7,031 nucleotides of DNA from Candidatus Poribacteria bacterium (GCA_027625215.1 JAQBWJ010000110.1:1-7031); one strand, 5' to 3'; positions 1-6,597 are shown, counted from the stretch's first letter. Made by a program: numbers and translations. The notes: generated from the sequence alone by a model not told the origin.

Positions 1-1474
1 GCGCGTTCTCGACGCCGCGCGCGCCATTCGGCTTCAGCACGATTACCTTCCCCAGATGCTTCAACCCGGCGACGCCCCAATACCACATGTAGAGCGCGTG
101 GACGCCGTGAAAGGCGTACCCGTTCCGATAGGCGTCGAGCCATTTCGGGTTCGTCGCAAACGGTTCTTCGTACTTCTGGAAGATTTCGTGCGGGTCGGTC
201 GTTTCCGGGAACACCTCGTCAAACAACGACTTGTAGGACGGGTGATGATCCATGCGGAACGGGTCGTCCATCGGGTGCGCCAGAATCAGCACACCGCCCT
301 CCCGCACGAGCGGTTGCCCCTTATACATGTTGAACATGTAGCCAAGCATCAAACAGTGCACGAGCAGCGGGTTCAGCGTCGAGTTGACGTTGTAGGGTCC
401 CAAGTAGGGTGTCCCGGCGATCAGCACGTCGCACTGTCCGCTGACGGGCACCATCTGTTGGCGATAGACGTTCTCCAACGTGAGCGCGTGCACCGGCTCC
501 GTCGCGCCCGCTTGGACGCTCGTGACCCCGTACGGCGCGCGCATCCCCTGAAATATCTTGTTCCGCAACCGCTTCGGCAACGCCCCAACCGCGTGACGAT
601 TCACCGCGAAGTTGATCCTATCGACCCCCGACCAGTCGTCCTCCGGCTTCTGGAGAAACGGGAACAGCGTCGGGAAGGTCGCCGTGTTGTACGTGCTTTC
701 GATGTGGAAGACGTTGAGGTGCTCGTTCGTGATCCGCCCCATGCGCGTCAGCGAGTCGTGCAGGTGCGAGTTGGACGGGTCCATCAGCGACCGCGTTGCG
801 AGCAGCGTGTCGGGGTTGTGGTGATGATAGAGGGATCGGTACGACGTGATCCCCGTGTTCATCGACTTGTGCCCGCCGTCCATCGAGGTCAGGTTCAGGT
901 TGATGTAGATGACGAGGTCGGACGTGACGGCGCGTTTGTTCAGTTCGACGTGTTCGCCTTGATCCGTCCGCCCCAACAGTTCGAGGTTGTCGTGGTCTTC
1001 CGCGTCGTGGTTGTACAATTGCCCCGTCGGGTGAAAGCGGTTGAACACCTTGTCGCCGACCATGTAGCGCAGTTCAGCGGGCGTCATCCGCCGATGCAGC
1101 CCAATCGCGCCGATGAGGTGGATATCGTCGATCCCCGCCGCGCCGAGTTTTTCGAGCACGACCTCCATCGCCACCTGCCGGAAGTCGGGTTTCGCCATCG
1201 CGGGCAGCGTCAGCGAGATGTCGTCAAAGACAATCGTGACCTTCATGCCCGGCTTCAACTGCGCGGAGAGCGGTTCCGCAAGCGGGTGCTCAACGGCGTG
1301 TTCGACGGCAGCGCGGACGTCTGGGATACCCGGCATCGGCTCCGGCGGATAGATGACCCGCGTGCCGAGCGGGAACTTCTCGTACAGCCAGCCTTCCCCG
1401 TGAAACATCAGGTGACGCTTGTTCGGGTTCTCGACGTACTGAATCAAGTGCGATCTGTCGGGATGATCCGGCAT
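1..1474 (-). CDS. LarA-like protein (lactate racemase N-terminal domain / DUF2088 family), 3' end beyond window
   Basis: The first 491 residues are visible and the gene runs off the left edge. The frame is open from the edge back to an in-frame TGA just upstream of the ATG at 1474, the only plausible start; a purine-rich GGAAAGG lies rather far upstream. Seen: DDISLTLP (residues 84-91) where LarA proteins have a D-x-TRP-x-P motif, GLHRRMT (125-131) matching the family's G-x-HRP-x-T strip, NHDAED (155-160), ELNK (K180) where LarA carries the lysine linked to its nickel-pincer cofactor, and GGHK (200-203) in the glycine-rich loop. Known: LarA racemises lactate with a nickel pincer nucleotide, and many relatives act on other 2-hydroxyacids. 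Inferred: a hydroxyacid racemase or epimerase of unknown substrate. The usual EPHFFAGFSGG nickel-ligand segment is replaced by a stretch without the expected histidine. It is already longer than classical LarA (about 425 residues). It is last in a minus-strand run after the oxygenase and dehydrogenase genes. No cofactor genes (larB, larC, larE) are in the window. Confidence 0.82.
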   Translation of the reverse strand, partial: MPDHPDRSHLIQYVENPNKRHLMFHGEGWLYEKFPLGTRVIYPPEPMPGIPDVRAAVEHAVEHPLAEPLSAQLKPGMKVTIVFDDISLTLPAMAKPDFRQVAMEVVLEKLGAAGIDDIHLIGAIGLHRRMTPAELRYMVGDKVFNRFHPTGQLYNHDAEDHDNLELLGRTDQGEHVELNKRAVTSDLVIYINLNLTSMDGGHKSMNTGITSYRSLYHHHNPDTLLATRSLMDPSNSHLHDSLTRMGRITNEHLNVFHIESTYNTATFPTLFPFLQKPEDDWSGVDRINFAVNRHAVGALPKRLRNKIFQGMRAPYGVTSVQAGATEPVHALTLENVYRQQMVPVSGQCDVLIAGTPYLGPYNVNSTLNPLLVHCLMLGYMFNMYKGQPLVREGGVLILAHPMDDPFRMDHHPSYKSLFDEVFPETTDPHEIFQKYEEPFATNPKWLDAYRNGYAFHGVHALYMWYWGVAGLKHLGKVIVLKPNGARGVENA

Positions 1475-1520
1475 GAGATTATCGAGCGCCTTTCCATCAA
1501 CTCCTCAACTCCTTTGGACA

Positions 1521-1566
1521 CCCTCTCCCACTGGGAGAGGGCTGGGGTGAGGGCAAGTGGGAGAGG
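1521..1566. repeat. GC-rich palindromic intergenic repeat (CCCTCTCCC / GGGAGAGGG type)
   Basis: Between the oxygenase and LarA-like genes, CCCTCTCCCA (1521-1530) and TGGGAGAGGG (1532-1541) form a perfect 10-base inverted repeat around one base. Next come CTGGGGTGAGGG (1542-1553) and a further GTGGGAGAGG (1557-1566). Read on the minus strand it contains CCCTCACCCCAGCCCTCTCC, a word I recognise from dispersed intergenic repeats in many bacterial genomes, which give spurious peptides such as PSPLPVGEG when translated. It could fold in the transcript and act as an attenuator or RNA stabiliser between the two genes, but there is no T-tract, so it is not a typical intrinsic terminator. Copy number elsewhere in the genome cannot be seen here. 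Confidence 0.75.
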
Positions 1567-1581
1567 ATGATCGAACCAAGG

Positions 1582-2304
1582 TCAGATCGCCCAGTACTTC
1601 CAAAGGTCTTCGGGGATTTCGTGCTTGATCTCGCCCTGCTTCTGATGACTCCAGCGACCGAAGATGCCGAAGCGCGGGCTGTCCGTCGCGTTGCGAGAGC
1701 CGTTGTGCACGAGGAAAGCGTGCCACAAGACCACATCGCCCGCCTTGCCGACGAATTCGCTCGGACCCTCCGGCGAGGCGTCCGAGAAGATGCGGTGGTT
1801 TGGGAAACTGCCGTCGATCTCGGTCGGGTGTTCGCGGAAGTAGGCGTGGGTCGATTTGTGGCTTTTGCCCCAGTAGATGAACGCGCCGCCCGTTGGTTCC
1901 ACGTCGTACAGGTAAGTCGTCGCGCCGATCATGAACGGGTACCACTGTCCACCGTAAGCGTCGATATGTCCGCCGTTCGGCATCGACCAGTCGCCCTCGT
2001 CCTTCCACTTGATGATCGGCGCGCCGCCGCCTCCACGAAACTCCCCCCCGCCAAGTTGCGCCATGATCGACTTCATCGCGGGGTGTTCGCCGAACCCTTC
2101 CTCGCGCGGTTCCCACCGAAAGCCGTTCAACGCGCCCTTGTCGGTGTTCCACGTGGAAGGATCGTCCGGGTCTGAGCCGACATGCGCCCATATCTGCTTC
2201 CGCATCGCTTCGATAAACGGCATGTCGATCACGCCGCGCAATGTCAAATAACCGTTCTCTTTGAACGAATCGATCTGCGCTTGAGACAACGTATATCCGC
2301 TCAT
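1582..2304 (-). CDS. Phytanoyl-CoA dioxygenase (PhyH) family Fe(II)/2-oxoglutarate oxygenase
   Basis: This 240-residue protein has the full metal and co-substrate set of the PhyH family: H113-I-D115 in GGHIDAYGG, the distal histidine H200 in LWHAFLVH, and R211, eleven residues later, for 2-oxoglutarate. The same H-to-R spacing occurs in human phytanoyl-CoA hydroxylase. The N-terminus (LSQAQIDSFKENGYLTLRG, residues 6-24) is the typical family opening. Known: these enzymes hydroxylate organic substrates using O2, Fe(II) and 2-oxoglutarate; bacterial members act on very diverse small molecules, so the substrate cannot be named. The ATG at 2304 is preferred over a GTG at 2337 because GAGGAG lies ten bases upstream and the extra eleven residues (MRKREVRSERS) look like translated leader. 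It follows the dehydrogenase by about 35-45 bases and precedes the LarA-like gene by about 107 bases, suggesting a shared transcript. Length is typical of compact members. Cytosolic: no signal peptide or membrane segment. Confidence 0.9.
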   Translation of the reverse strand: MSGYTLSQAQIDSFKENGYLTLRGVIDMPFIEAMRKQIWAHVGSDPDDPSTWNTDKGALNGFRWEPREEGFGEHPAMKSIMAQLGGGEFRGGGGAPIIKWKDEGDWSMPNGGHIDAYGGQWYPFMIGATTYLYDVEPTGGAFIYWGKSHKSTHAYFREHPTEIDGSFPNHRIFSDASPEGPSEFVGKAGDVVLWHAFLVHNGSRNATDSPRFGIFGRWSHQKQGEIKHEIPEDLWKYWAI

Positions 2305-2314
2305 TGAACGCTCA

Positions 2315-2320
2315 CTCCTC
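2315..2320 (-). promoter_or_regulatory. Shine-Dalgarno site that sets the PhyH start
   Basis: On the minus strand this reads GAGGAG, ten bases before the ATG at 2304. It favours that ATG (protein beginning MSGYTLSQ) over the upstream in-frame GTG at 2337, which would place the Shine-Dalgarno sequence inside the coding region. Confidence 0.65.
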
Positions 2321-2337
2321 ACTTCTCTTTTTCTCAC

Positions 2338-2416
2338 TACTCAAATCTAAACCCCGTCTTCACCGACCCGCGTGTGCCCGCGTTCGTCGCGTTCCGAATC
2401 GCCTCGCGGGAGAGGA
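2338..2416 (-). other. Apparent single-base frameshift in the 3' end of the dehydrogenase gene
   Basis: After DARYPL (to residue 380) the annotated frame reads PRGDSERDERGHTRVGEDGV and stops at 2347. The neighbouring frame instead reads EAIRNATNAGTRGSVKTGF followed by RFE and a TAG ending at 2338. That matches the usual MDR ending, an EAI helix followed by GSVK-hydrophobic residues. Removing one base in the CCC of the minus strand (plus-strand GGG at 2408-2410) would join the two as ...RYPLREAIRNA. It is either a sequencing or assembly indel at a short homopolymer or a real mutation with a missense tail. The core enzyme is intact either way. Confidence 0.75.
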
Positions 2417-3549
2417 TAACGGGCATCTACCAGCGGGACAAGCGTGTCCTCCGCGTCGCACGCCATCCGCAGCGCGAGGTCGAACGTGCGGACGCGTTCT
2501 CCGTCCACCGTCTCGATCCCGTAGGCGTACGCCCCGACGACCGAGAGCTCCTTGTGCCAGATGTTCGTCCAATCGACGCCCGACGGAATGCCCGGCATCC
2601 CGACGAGGACGACCTTCCCGCCGCTCGCCGTCAGCCGGATCGCGTCGTCCAACGTCGAGGACGCGCCGACGCAATCGAACGTGACACCGACGCCACCGAT
2701 CAACACGGGCTTCCCGATTTCAGGTTGGTACACTTCCGCGCCCGTCAGTTCCGGGATCGCCGAATAGAGCGCCTCTCCCGTCGGGACGATCTCATCCGCC
2801 CCGAACGCTTCCGCCAGACGCTTCTGATGCGGGTAGCGCGCCGACGCGAGGATGCGGTTCGTGAATCCGAGTTGGCGGATTGCCGCAATCGTCAGCAAGC
2901 CGATCGTGCCGCAACCCAACACCAACACGGTCTGTTCGGGTTGAAGATTCCCCGCCAACGCCGCGTGAACGGAACACGCCAACGGCTCGACCAACACGGC
3001 GGCTTCGTCCGAGAGGTCGGCGTCGATGGGATACACCTGTTGTTCGTGGGCGAGGAAGCGCGCGCTCCAACCGCCACCCGTGTCGCGGCAGAACCCGGTC
3101 TGAATCCCCGGCGAGAGCATCCCGCGCGTCACGTTGACGCACGCGGCGTAAGTCCCCTGCTCGCACGCCGGGCAGACGGGCGAAATCCCCCGAACTCGAC
3201 AGTGCAGCGCGGGCTCCAACACGACCCGGTCGCCAACTTTAACGGACGAAACAGCGTCCCCGACCTCCGCGATCTCCCCGACGACCTCATGCCCGAACAC
3301 GAACGGCGTCGAGACGAACGGCGAAAAGTAGGCGCTCCCCTTTGCGGCGATCGTCGCCAAGTCCGACCCGCAGATGCCGCTCAGATGCGTTTTGATGACG
3401 ACCCACTCGTCGGACGGTAAACGCGGTTCCGGCAGGTCGGCGTACCGCAGCATCGACAGCGGGCTCGTCGGCGCGCCGCGAAATCGTCCCGACAACGCTT
3501 TCACGGCGAGGTATCGCGGCACGCTCTTGACGTACTGCACCGCACGCAA
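2347..3549 (-). CDS. Zinc-binding MDR alcohol dehydrogenase family protein (C-terminus apparently frameshifted)
   Basis: A 400-residue medium-chain dehydrogenase/reductase. The N-terminal GroES-like domain carries catalytic-zinc residues C60 (GICGSD), H87-E88 (FGHE) and E188 (VEPLAC). Structural-zinc cysteines are C117, C126, C129 and C137, with a wider first gap than the usual C-x2-C-x2-C-x7-C. The Rossmann domain has G212-C-G214-T-I-G217. The second strand ends in ASARYPHQ with no acidic residue, which may favour NADP over NAD (inference). Known: such enzymes oxidise alcohols or reduce aldehydes and ketones; the substrate is unknown. The start is a TTG at 3549 giving MRAVQYVKS, a family-like opening, with an in-frame TGA 15 bases upstream and only a weak GAAAG as ribosome site; GTG at 3540 is an alternative. 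The last 20 residues are unlike the family, while the adjacent frame encodes a family-like tail (see the 2338-2416 entry). It is the first gene of the left block, directly downstream of the AT-rich restriction-modification segment. Confidence 0.9.
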   Translation of the reverse strand: MRAVQYVKSVPRYLAVKALSGRFRGAPTSPLSMLRYADLPEPRLPSDEWVVIKTHLSGICGSDLATIAAKGSAYFSPFVSTPFVFGHEVVGEIAEVGDAVSSVKVGDRVVLEPALHCRVRGISPVCPACEQGTYAACVNVTRGMLSPGIQTGFCRDTGGGWSARFLAHEQQVYPIDADLSDEAAVLVEPLACSVHAALAGNLQPEQTVLVLGCGTIGLLTIAAIRQLGFTNRILASARYPHQKRLAEAFGADEIVPTGEALYSAIPELTGAEVYQPEIGKPVLIGGVGVTFDCVGASSTLDDAIRLTASGGKVVLVGMPGIPSGVDWTNIWHKELSVVGAYAYGIETVDGERVRTFDLALRMACDAEDTLVPLVDARYPLPRGDSERDERGHTRVGEDGV

Positions 3550-3597
3550 TGGTTGAGTCTTTCAACATTGGGACAAGAATAGAGACGTGAGTGCGAT

Positions 3598-4743
3598 CTA
3601 TCGATTTGGCTTATTTGACATGATTTCCAACGACAACTCATTCCATTGTACGACGTGTTCTTGACGGACGAGTGAACTCTGGCTGAAGTGATTGATAAGG
3701 TTGGTCGAGTAGAGATTGACGAACTCGGAAAGATCAGGCAACAACCGCAAGTAGTACTTTACTAGCGGAATTACACCATTCACGATGAACTCGCACCCGT
3801 GTGTCCTCCTGATTTCGTCGATTCGGTCCCTGATAGGTTGTGCGTCCACCGCATGAATTTCTGGATTCGCAGTTGTAACAATTAAGTACCGTTCTGTAGA
3901 CAATGATGCAATTTTTAGGAATGCTCGTTCAATATGCTGCTGAGTGATTGCGATCCGATGCTTGACCTCGACACATTCCCATAGTTGCTTGCCTTGACGA
4001 ATTACCTCAATATCACCAGCGCTTTTGGTTCTGGCATCAGCCGCAGTATGACTTTTGAGCGGTAAGAGCTCTGCCCCATCGTAACGCTCAACATGTCGGG
4101 CCAACAATTCGTATATTGTGTGAACTGCGATTACAGGAAGAAACGACGACGTTCGCATCGTAAAAAGTCGTTCCAACGCTTCGACGATGAGACTGATCGT
4201 GAGCGTTGGTACCGGAGTGATTCTAATGGCCTCGGTAGGATAGGTCCGAGCCTTCGAATAAAGTAGAGAAATGAGAGCGTGCAAACACTCTCGACCAGCG
4301 ATGCGCTGGTTTTCCAAGTCATCGAGCAGCGACAAAAACACTCGTCTTACGTCAAGATTTCGTATTTTGCCTTGATAATCAAGTGTATAAGGATGCGGTT
4401 GTTCTAACGAGCGTGTTACCCATCCACTCTCCGAAGGAGCAACGCGTGGAAATGTTCTCTGTAAGTAAGGTGAGACAATCTGAGTATCGATCGTCCTACC
4501 AGAATAGCCGACCTTTACCCCGTCTTTCTCCATTCCTGCTTGGTGATAGCGAATGTCCTGACCGGGGCTTTCGATCTTTTTGAGCAACGACGTAATGAGG
4601 ACAGCGATTACCGCCTTCTGGCTTTCCGCCTTGTCCACGAGTAGCTGAAGGTCATCGATCACTTTGGCTGGTAGAGCGTGACCATCGGGTATCTCTCGCG
4701 CAAGTCGATCAATCTCGTCGAGAATATCACGTATGGTAGACAT
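3598..4743 (-). CDS. Putative type II restriction endonuclease, PD-(D/E)xK-like
   Basis: A 381-residue protein six bases downstream of a DNA methyltransferase gene, which is the main reason for the call. I do not recognise the family with confidence. Seen: the C-terminal half contains SAGDIEVIRQG followed by LWECVEVKHR, giving D244 ... E259-V-K261, a spacing and strand-turn-strand layout typical of PD-(D/E)xK nucleases. A preceding helix (HTIYELLARHVERYDG, 208-223) includes E212, which may complete the site. The N-terminal third (1-60) is helical and charged. A middle motif, GYSGRTIDTQIVSPYL (79-94) followed by ESGWVTRSLEQPHPYT (105-120), looks conserved and could be DNA-binding. The region after the active site (264-335) resembles the helix-rich end of the nuclease fold. 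A vague resemblance to SacI-family endonucleases is only an impression. Inferred role: cleaving DNA unmodified by the partner methyltransferase. The start is ATG 4743 without a strong Shine-Dalgarno sequence, so translation may be coupled to the upstream gene. No transmembrane or helicase parts, so not type I or III. Confidence 0.72.
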   Translation of the reverse strand: MSTIRDILDEIDRLAREIPDGHALPAKVIDDLQLLVDKAESQKAVIAVLITSLLKKIESPGQDIRYHQAGMEKDGVKVGYSGRTIDTQIVSPYLQRTFPRVAPSESGWVTRSLEQPHPYTLDYQGKIRNLDVRRVFLSLLDDLENQRIAGRECLHALISLLYSKARTYPTEAIRITPVPTLTISLIVEALERLFTMRTSSFLPVIAVHTIYELLARHVERYDGAELLPLKSHTAADARTKSAGDIEVIRQGKQLWECVEVKHRIAITQQHIERAFLKIASLSTERYLIVTTANPEIHAVDAQPIRDRIDEIRRTHGCEFIVNGVIPLVKYYLRLLPDLSEFVNLYSTNLINHFSQSSLVRQEHVVQWNELSLEIMSNKPNR

Positions 4744-4749
4744 AACCCA

Positions 4750-5757
4750 CTAAAAAAGCATCAAGGGTTCTTGCGCGCGGCGTAGACGTTGCTCGGCTTC
4801 TTCGCAGTACTCCGGATTCAACTCAAACCCGATATAATGCCGATCCGTGAGCTTGCACGCGATTGCGGTTGATCCCGACCCCATAAAGGGATCAAGAACA
4901 ATACCACCTTTAGGTGTCAACAGGATCAATAGCTCCGTCACTACAGAGACGGGATAAATCGCGGGATGCTTCGACCCCTTAATGCTTTCGACAGGTGATT
5001 CAATCACGTCGCGCTTCATTGGGTTGCCATGTAGCCGAATAATGGTAAAACCGTTCTTCTCCAGTTGAATCTTTCTCCCTCCTTCCTGTCCCCCAAATGG
5101 CTCCGAATGAATTCCACGTATTTTCATACGGAAACCTGCGATTTTTTCGGAAATGACTTCTTGAATGACTTCAGACAGAGCGGTTCTCGCTGCGTCTTTC
5201 TGACCTTCTGACAGCTCGGATGTGGAAATCAGCTCGAAGTAGCGTTGTCCGATCTTCGATGAAGTGCGAGTTTGTTTCTTTGTTTGCTCCGTTGAGGACA
5301 GGAATGAATCCAGATCATAATAGTAATTGTCCGTTTTTACAAAGTGAAAGAACGGCTCCGTACTGCTTACCAAACGACGTCGAAATTGTCGTGGCGTAGG
5401 ATTGCGCTTCGTCCACGTGATTTCATTAACCAACTTTACAAGATCGGTTTCGGTCGCCGCCAACGCAAATCGGTATGGCACAAGTAAGAGGCTTCCATTA
5501 TCGTACTTGTCACCAAGATTGAAGACGAGACTGCCGGACGGCTTCGTCACGCGCACACAGTCGCGAAACAGCTCTATCAATCGCTCGATGTATTCACCCA
5601 CCGTCGGCTCTGATCCGATTTCTGCCGCTCCACCGCCGTATCCGCGTTGTTGAAAATAAGGTGGTGAGGTAATAACCAAATCGACGCATTCGTCATCCAC
5701 GTCGCGGATGAGTGAGAACGCATCACCACATTTGATCATGTCCAACGGAAAGTACAT
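4750..5757 (-). CDS. Beta-class site-specific DNA methyltransferase (probably N4-cytosine)
   Basis: With the start at 5757 the protein has 335 residues. Motifs in order: catalytic motif IV TSPPY (30-34), a variable stretch at about 150-250 that is the likely target-recognition domain, KHPAIYP (263-269), the AdoMet-binding motif I DPFMGSGST (289-297) and GFELN (310-314). Catalytic motif before AdoMet motif is the beta-class order. (S/T)PPY, rather than DPPY, is commoner in N4-cytosine enzymes such as M.BamHI, so m4C is favoured but m6A is not excluded. WTKRNPTPRQF (115-125) is also typical of this group. Role: protects the cognate site from the adjacent endonuclease. An ATG at 5817 would add 20 residues (MSLHLPSVVAPISKVEAARN). 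I prefer 5757 because GGAGG lies eleven bases before it, nothing similar precedes 5817, and these proteins usually begin just before the hydrophobic strand. It leads the two-gene unit, so modification is made first. The target sequence cannot be read from the protein. Confidence 0.93.
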   Translation of the reverse strand: MYFPLDMIKCGDAFSLIRDVDDECVDLVITSPPYFQQRGYGGGAAEIGSEPTVGEYIERLIELFRDCVRVTKPSGSLVFNLGDKYDNGSLLLVPYRFALAATETDLVKLVNEITWTKRNPTPRQFRRRLVSSTEPFFHFVKTDNYYYDLDSFLSSTEQTKKQTRTSSKIGQRYFELISTSELSEGQKDAARTALSEVIQEVISEKIAGFRMKIRGIHSEPFGGQEGGRKIQLEKNGFTIIRLHGNPMKRDVIESPVESIKGSKHPAIYPVSVVTELLILLTPKGGIVLDPFMGSGSTAIACKLTDRHYIGFELNPEYCEEAEQRLRRAQEPLMLF

Positions 5758-5768
5758 GTTTCTCGCTG

Positions 5769-5773
5769 CCTCC
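5769..5773 (-). promoter_or_regulatory. Shine-Dalgarno site favouring the shorter methyltransferase start
   Basis: The minus strand reads GGAGG eleven bases before the ATG at 5757. No comparable sequence precedes the alternative in-frame ATG at 5817. The spacing is a little long, so the assignment is moderate. The remaining 156-base leader (5758-5913) is AT-rich and should hold the promoter of the restriction-modification unit, but I found no convincing -35/-10 pair, C-box or terminator hairpin in it. Confidence 0.5.
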
Positions 5774-5913
5774 ACTTTAGATATAGGTGCGACCACCGAT
5801 GGCAGATGTAAAGACATCAGAAGCGTTTAGTGCGTGTATGAACCTCAGATATAAAGAAACGCCGATGTCTCCCTATAGTTACACTCAACGGCTAGCGACG
5901 CCATCAATCTCCA

Positions 5914-6597
5914 TTACGTCCACCGCGCGATCTGCCATTGATGACGCATCGCCAGCAACCGCAGGCGGTTCGACGGGTTCACCGCGACGGGGTTGCCGAC
6001 CATCTGCAACATCGGCGCGTCGGCGATGCTGTCGCCGTACGCGAAACTTTCGGCGAGATCAATGTTGTGCTCCGCCGCAAATTCGCGCACCGTTTCCGCC
6101 TTGAGTTCGTCGCTCATCGGATCGGTGAGGAGCGCTCCGGTGAAAATGCCGTCCTTCTCTTCCAACTCGACGGCGAACACGTGATCGACACCGAGATATT
6201 CCGCCAACGGCTCCGCGATGAACGTCGTCGTCCCGGTGACGAACACCGTCGTATGCCCCGCCTTCTGATGCTCTTTCACCGCCTGATGCGCGTCCGCGAA
6301 CAGCCGTTGCAGGGTGAACTCCTCAAACGTCTTCCAAGCGTGCGCGCGGATCGTCTCGGCGTCCGCGCCTTTGTAGAGTCGGTAGAACAGGCGATTGAAC
6401 GCGGCGCGGCTGAATTTGTCCACGATGACAAAGACGGGGATCCACAACAAAAATCCGGCGATCCAGAACGCCCGCGCGGTTTTCGACATGCCGTACGTCA
6501 TCAGTTCGACGTAGTACAGGACGATGTTTGTGTGGAGCACGGTGCCGTCCATGTCGAAGAACGCGGCGATGCGGGGTCGGTCGGAGGCTGTCATCAC
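5914..6597 (-). CDS. HAD-superfamily subfamily IB phosphatase (SerB-like)
   Basis: A 227-residue HAD hydrolase with all four motifs: DMDGT (nucleophile D15, acid D17), motif II TGTT (121-124), motif III K166 in DELKAET, and motif IV YGDSIAD (187-193; D189 and D193 bind Mg2+). The insert after motif I contains a hydrophobic run at about 42-59 (RAFWIAGFLLWIPVFVIV) that could contact or cross the membrane. Known: HAD-IB proteins include phosphoserine phosphatase, and a subgroup is fused or adjacent to PlsC acyltransferases. Inferred: a phosphatase acting on a lipid-pathway phosphomonoester at the membrane; phosphoserine is less likely given the context. Start: GTG at 6597 or ATG at 6594 (the first two codons are GTG ATG). 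These overlap the upstream TGA as GTGA or TGATG, and with no Shine-Dalgarno sequence visible, translational coupling to the acyltransferase gene is likely. The stop at 5914 marks the edge of the AT-rich segment. Confidence 0.88.
   Translation of the reverse strand: MMTASDRPRIAAFFDMDGTVLHTNIVLYYVELMTYGMSKTARAFWIAGFLLWIPVFVIVDKFSRAAFNRLFYRLYKGADAETIRAHAWKTFEEFTLQRLFADAHQAVKEHQKAGHTTVFVTGTTTFIAEPLAEYLGVDHVFAVELEEKDGIFTGALLTDPMSDELKAETVREFAAEHNIDLAESFAYGDSIADAPMLQMVGNPVAVNPSNRLRLLAMRHQWQIARWT

Larger units (their letters stand above)
3550..5913. other. AT-rich restriction-modification island (composition unlike flanks)
   Basis: This segment holds the methyltransferase, the endonuclease candidate and their short non-coding margins. 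Hand counts of 60-base lines give 27/60 GC at 4081-4140 and 26/60 at 5821-5880, against 38/60 at 3181-3240 and 35/60 at 6421-6480. Codon use also shifts (more AGA, ATA and TTA). The change falls close to the dehydrogenase start on one side and the HAD stop on the other. I saw no integrase, transposase, tRNA or convincing terminal repeat, so the mode of transfer is unknown. The boundaries are approximate. Confidence 0.6.

Noticed and set aside
1521..1541. Intrinsic transcription terminator
   Set aside because: The stem is strong, but there is no T-tract on either side and the perfect arms leave a one-base loop; it fits a dispersed repeat better.
56..1570. 504-codon plus-strand open frame opposite the LarA-like gene
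   Set aside because: It is rich in R, V, H and D with no recognisable motif, as expected for the antisense of a high-GC gene. The minus strand encodes a clear family protein across the same bases.
1505..2191. 228-codon minus-strand frame ending in PHPSPLPVGEGVQRS
   Set aside because: Out-of-frame reading of the PhyH gene that runs into the palindromic repeat; the tail is the typical spurious translation of that repeat.
2374..3420. 348-codon plus-strand open frame
   Set aside because: Antisense shadow of the zinc dehydrogenase; arginine-rich with no motifs.
3287..3568. ATG at 3568 as an alternative start for the dehydrogenase
   Set aside because: It is in a different frame (MLKDSTIACG...) and would need a frameshift; the TTG at 3549 directly gives the family-like MRAVQYVKS.
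3550..5913. Prophage or transposon carrying the R-M genes
   Set aside because: No integrase, transposase, tRNA or convincing flanking direct or inverted repeat is visible at either edge.
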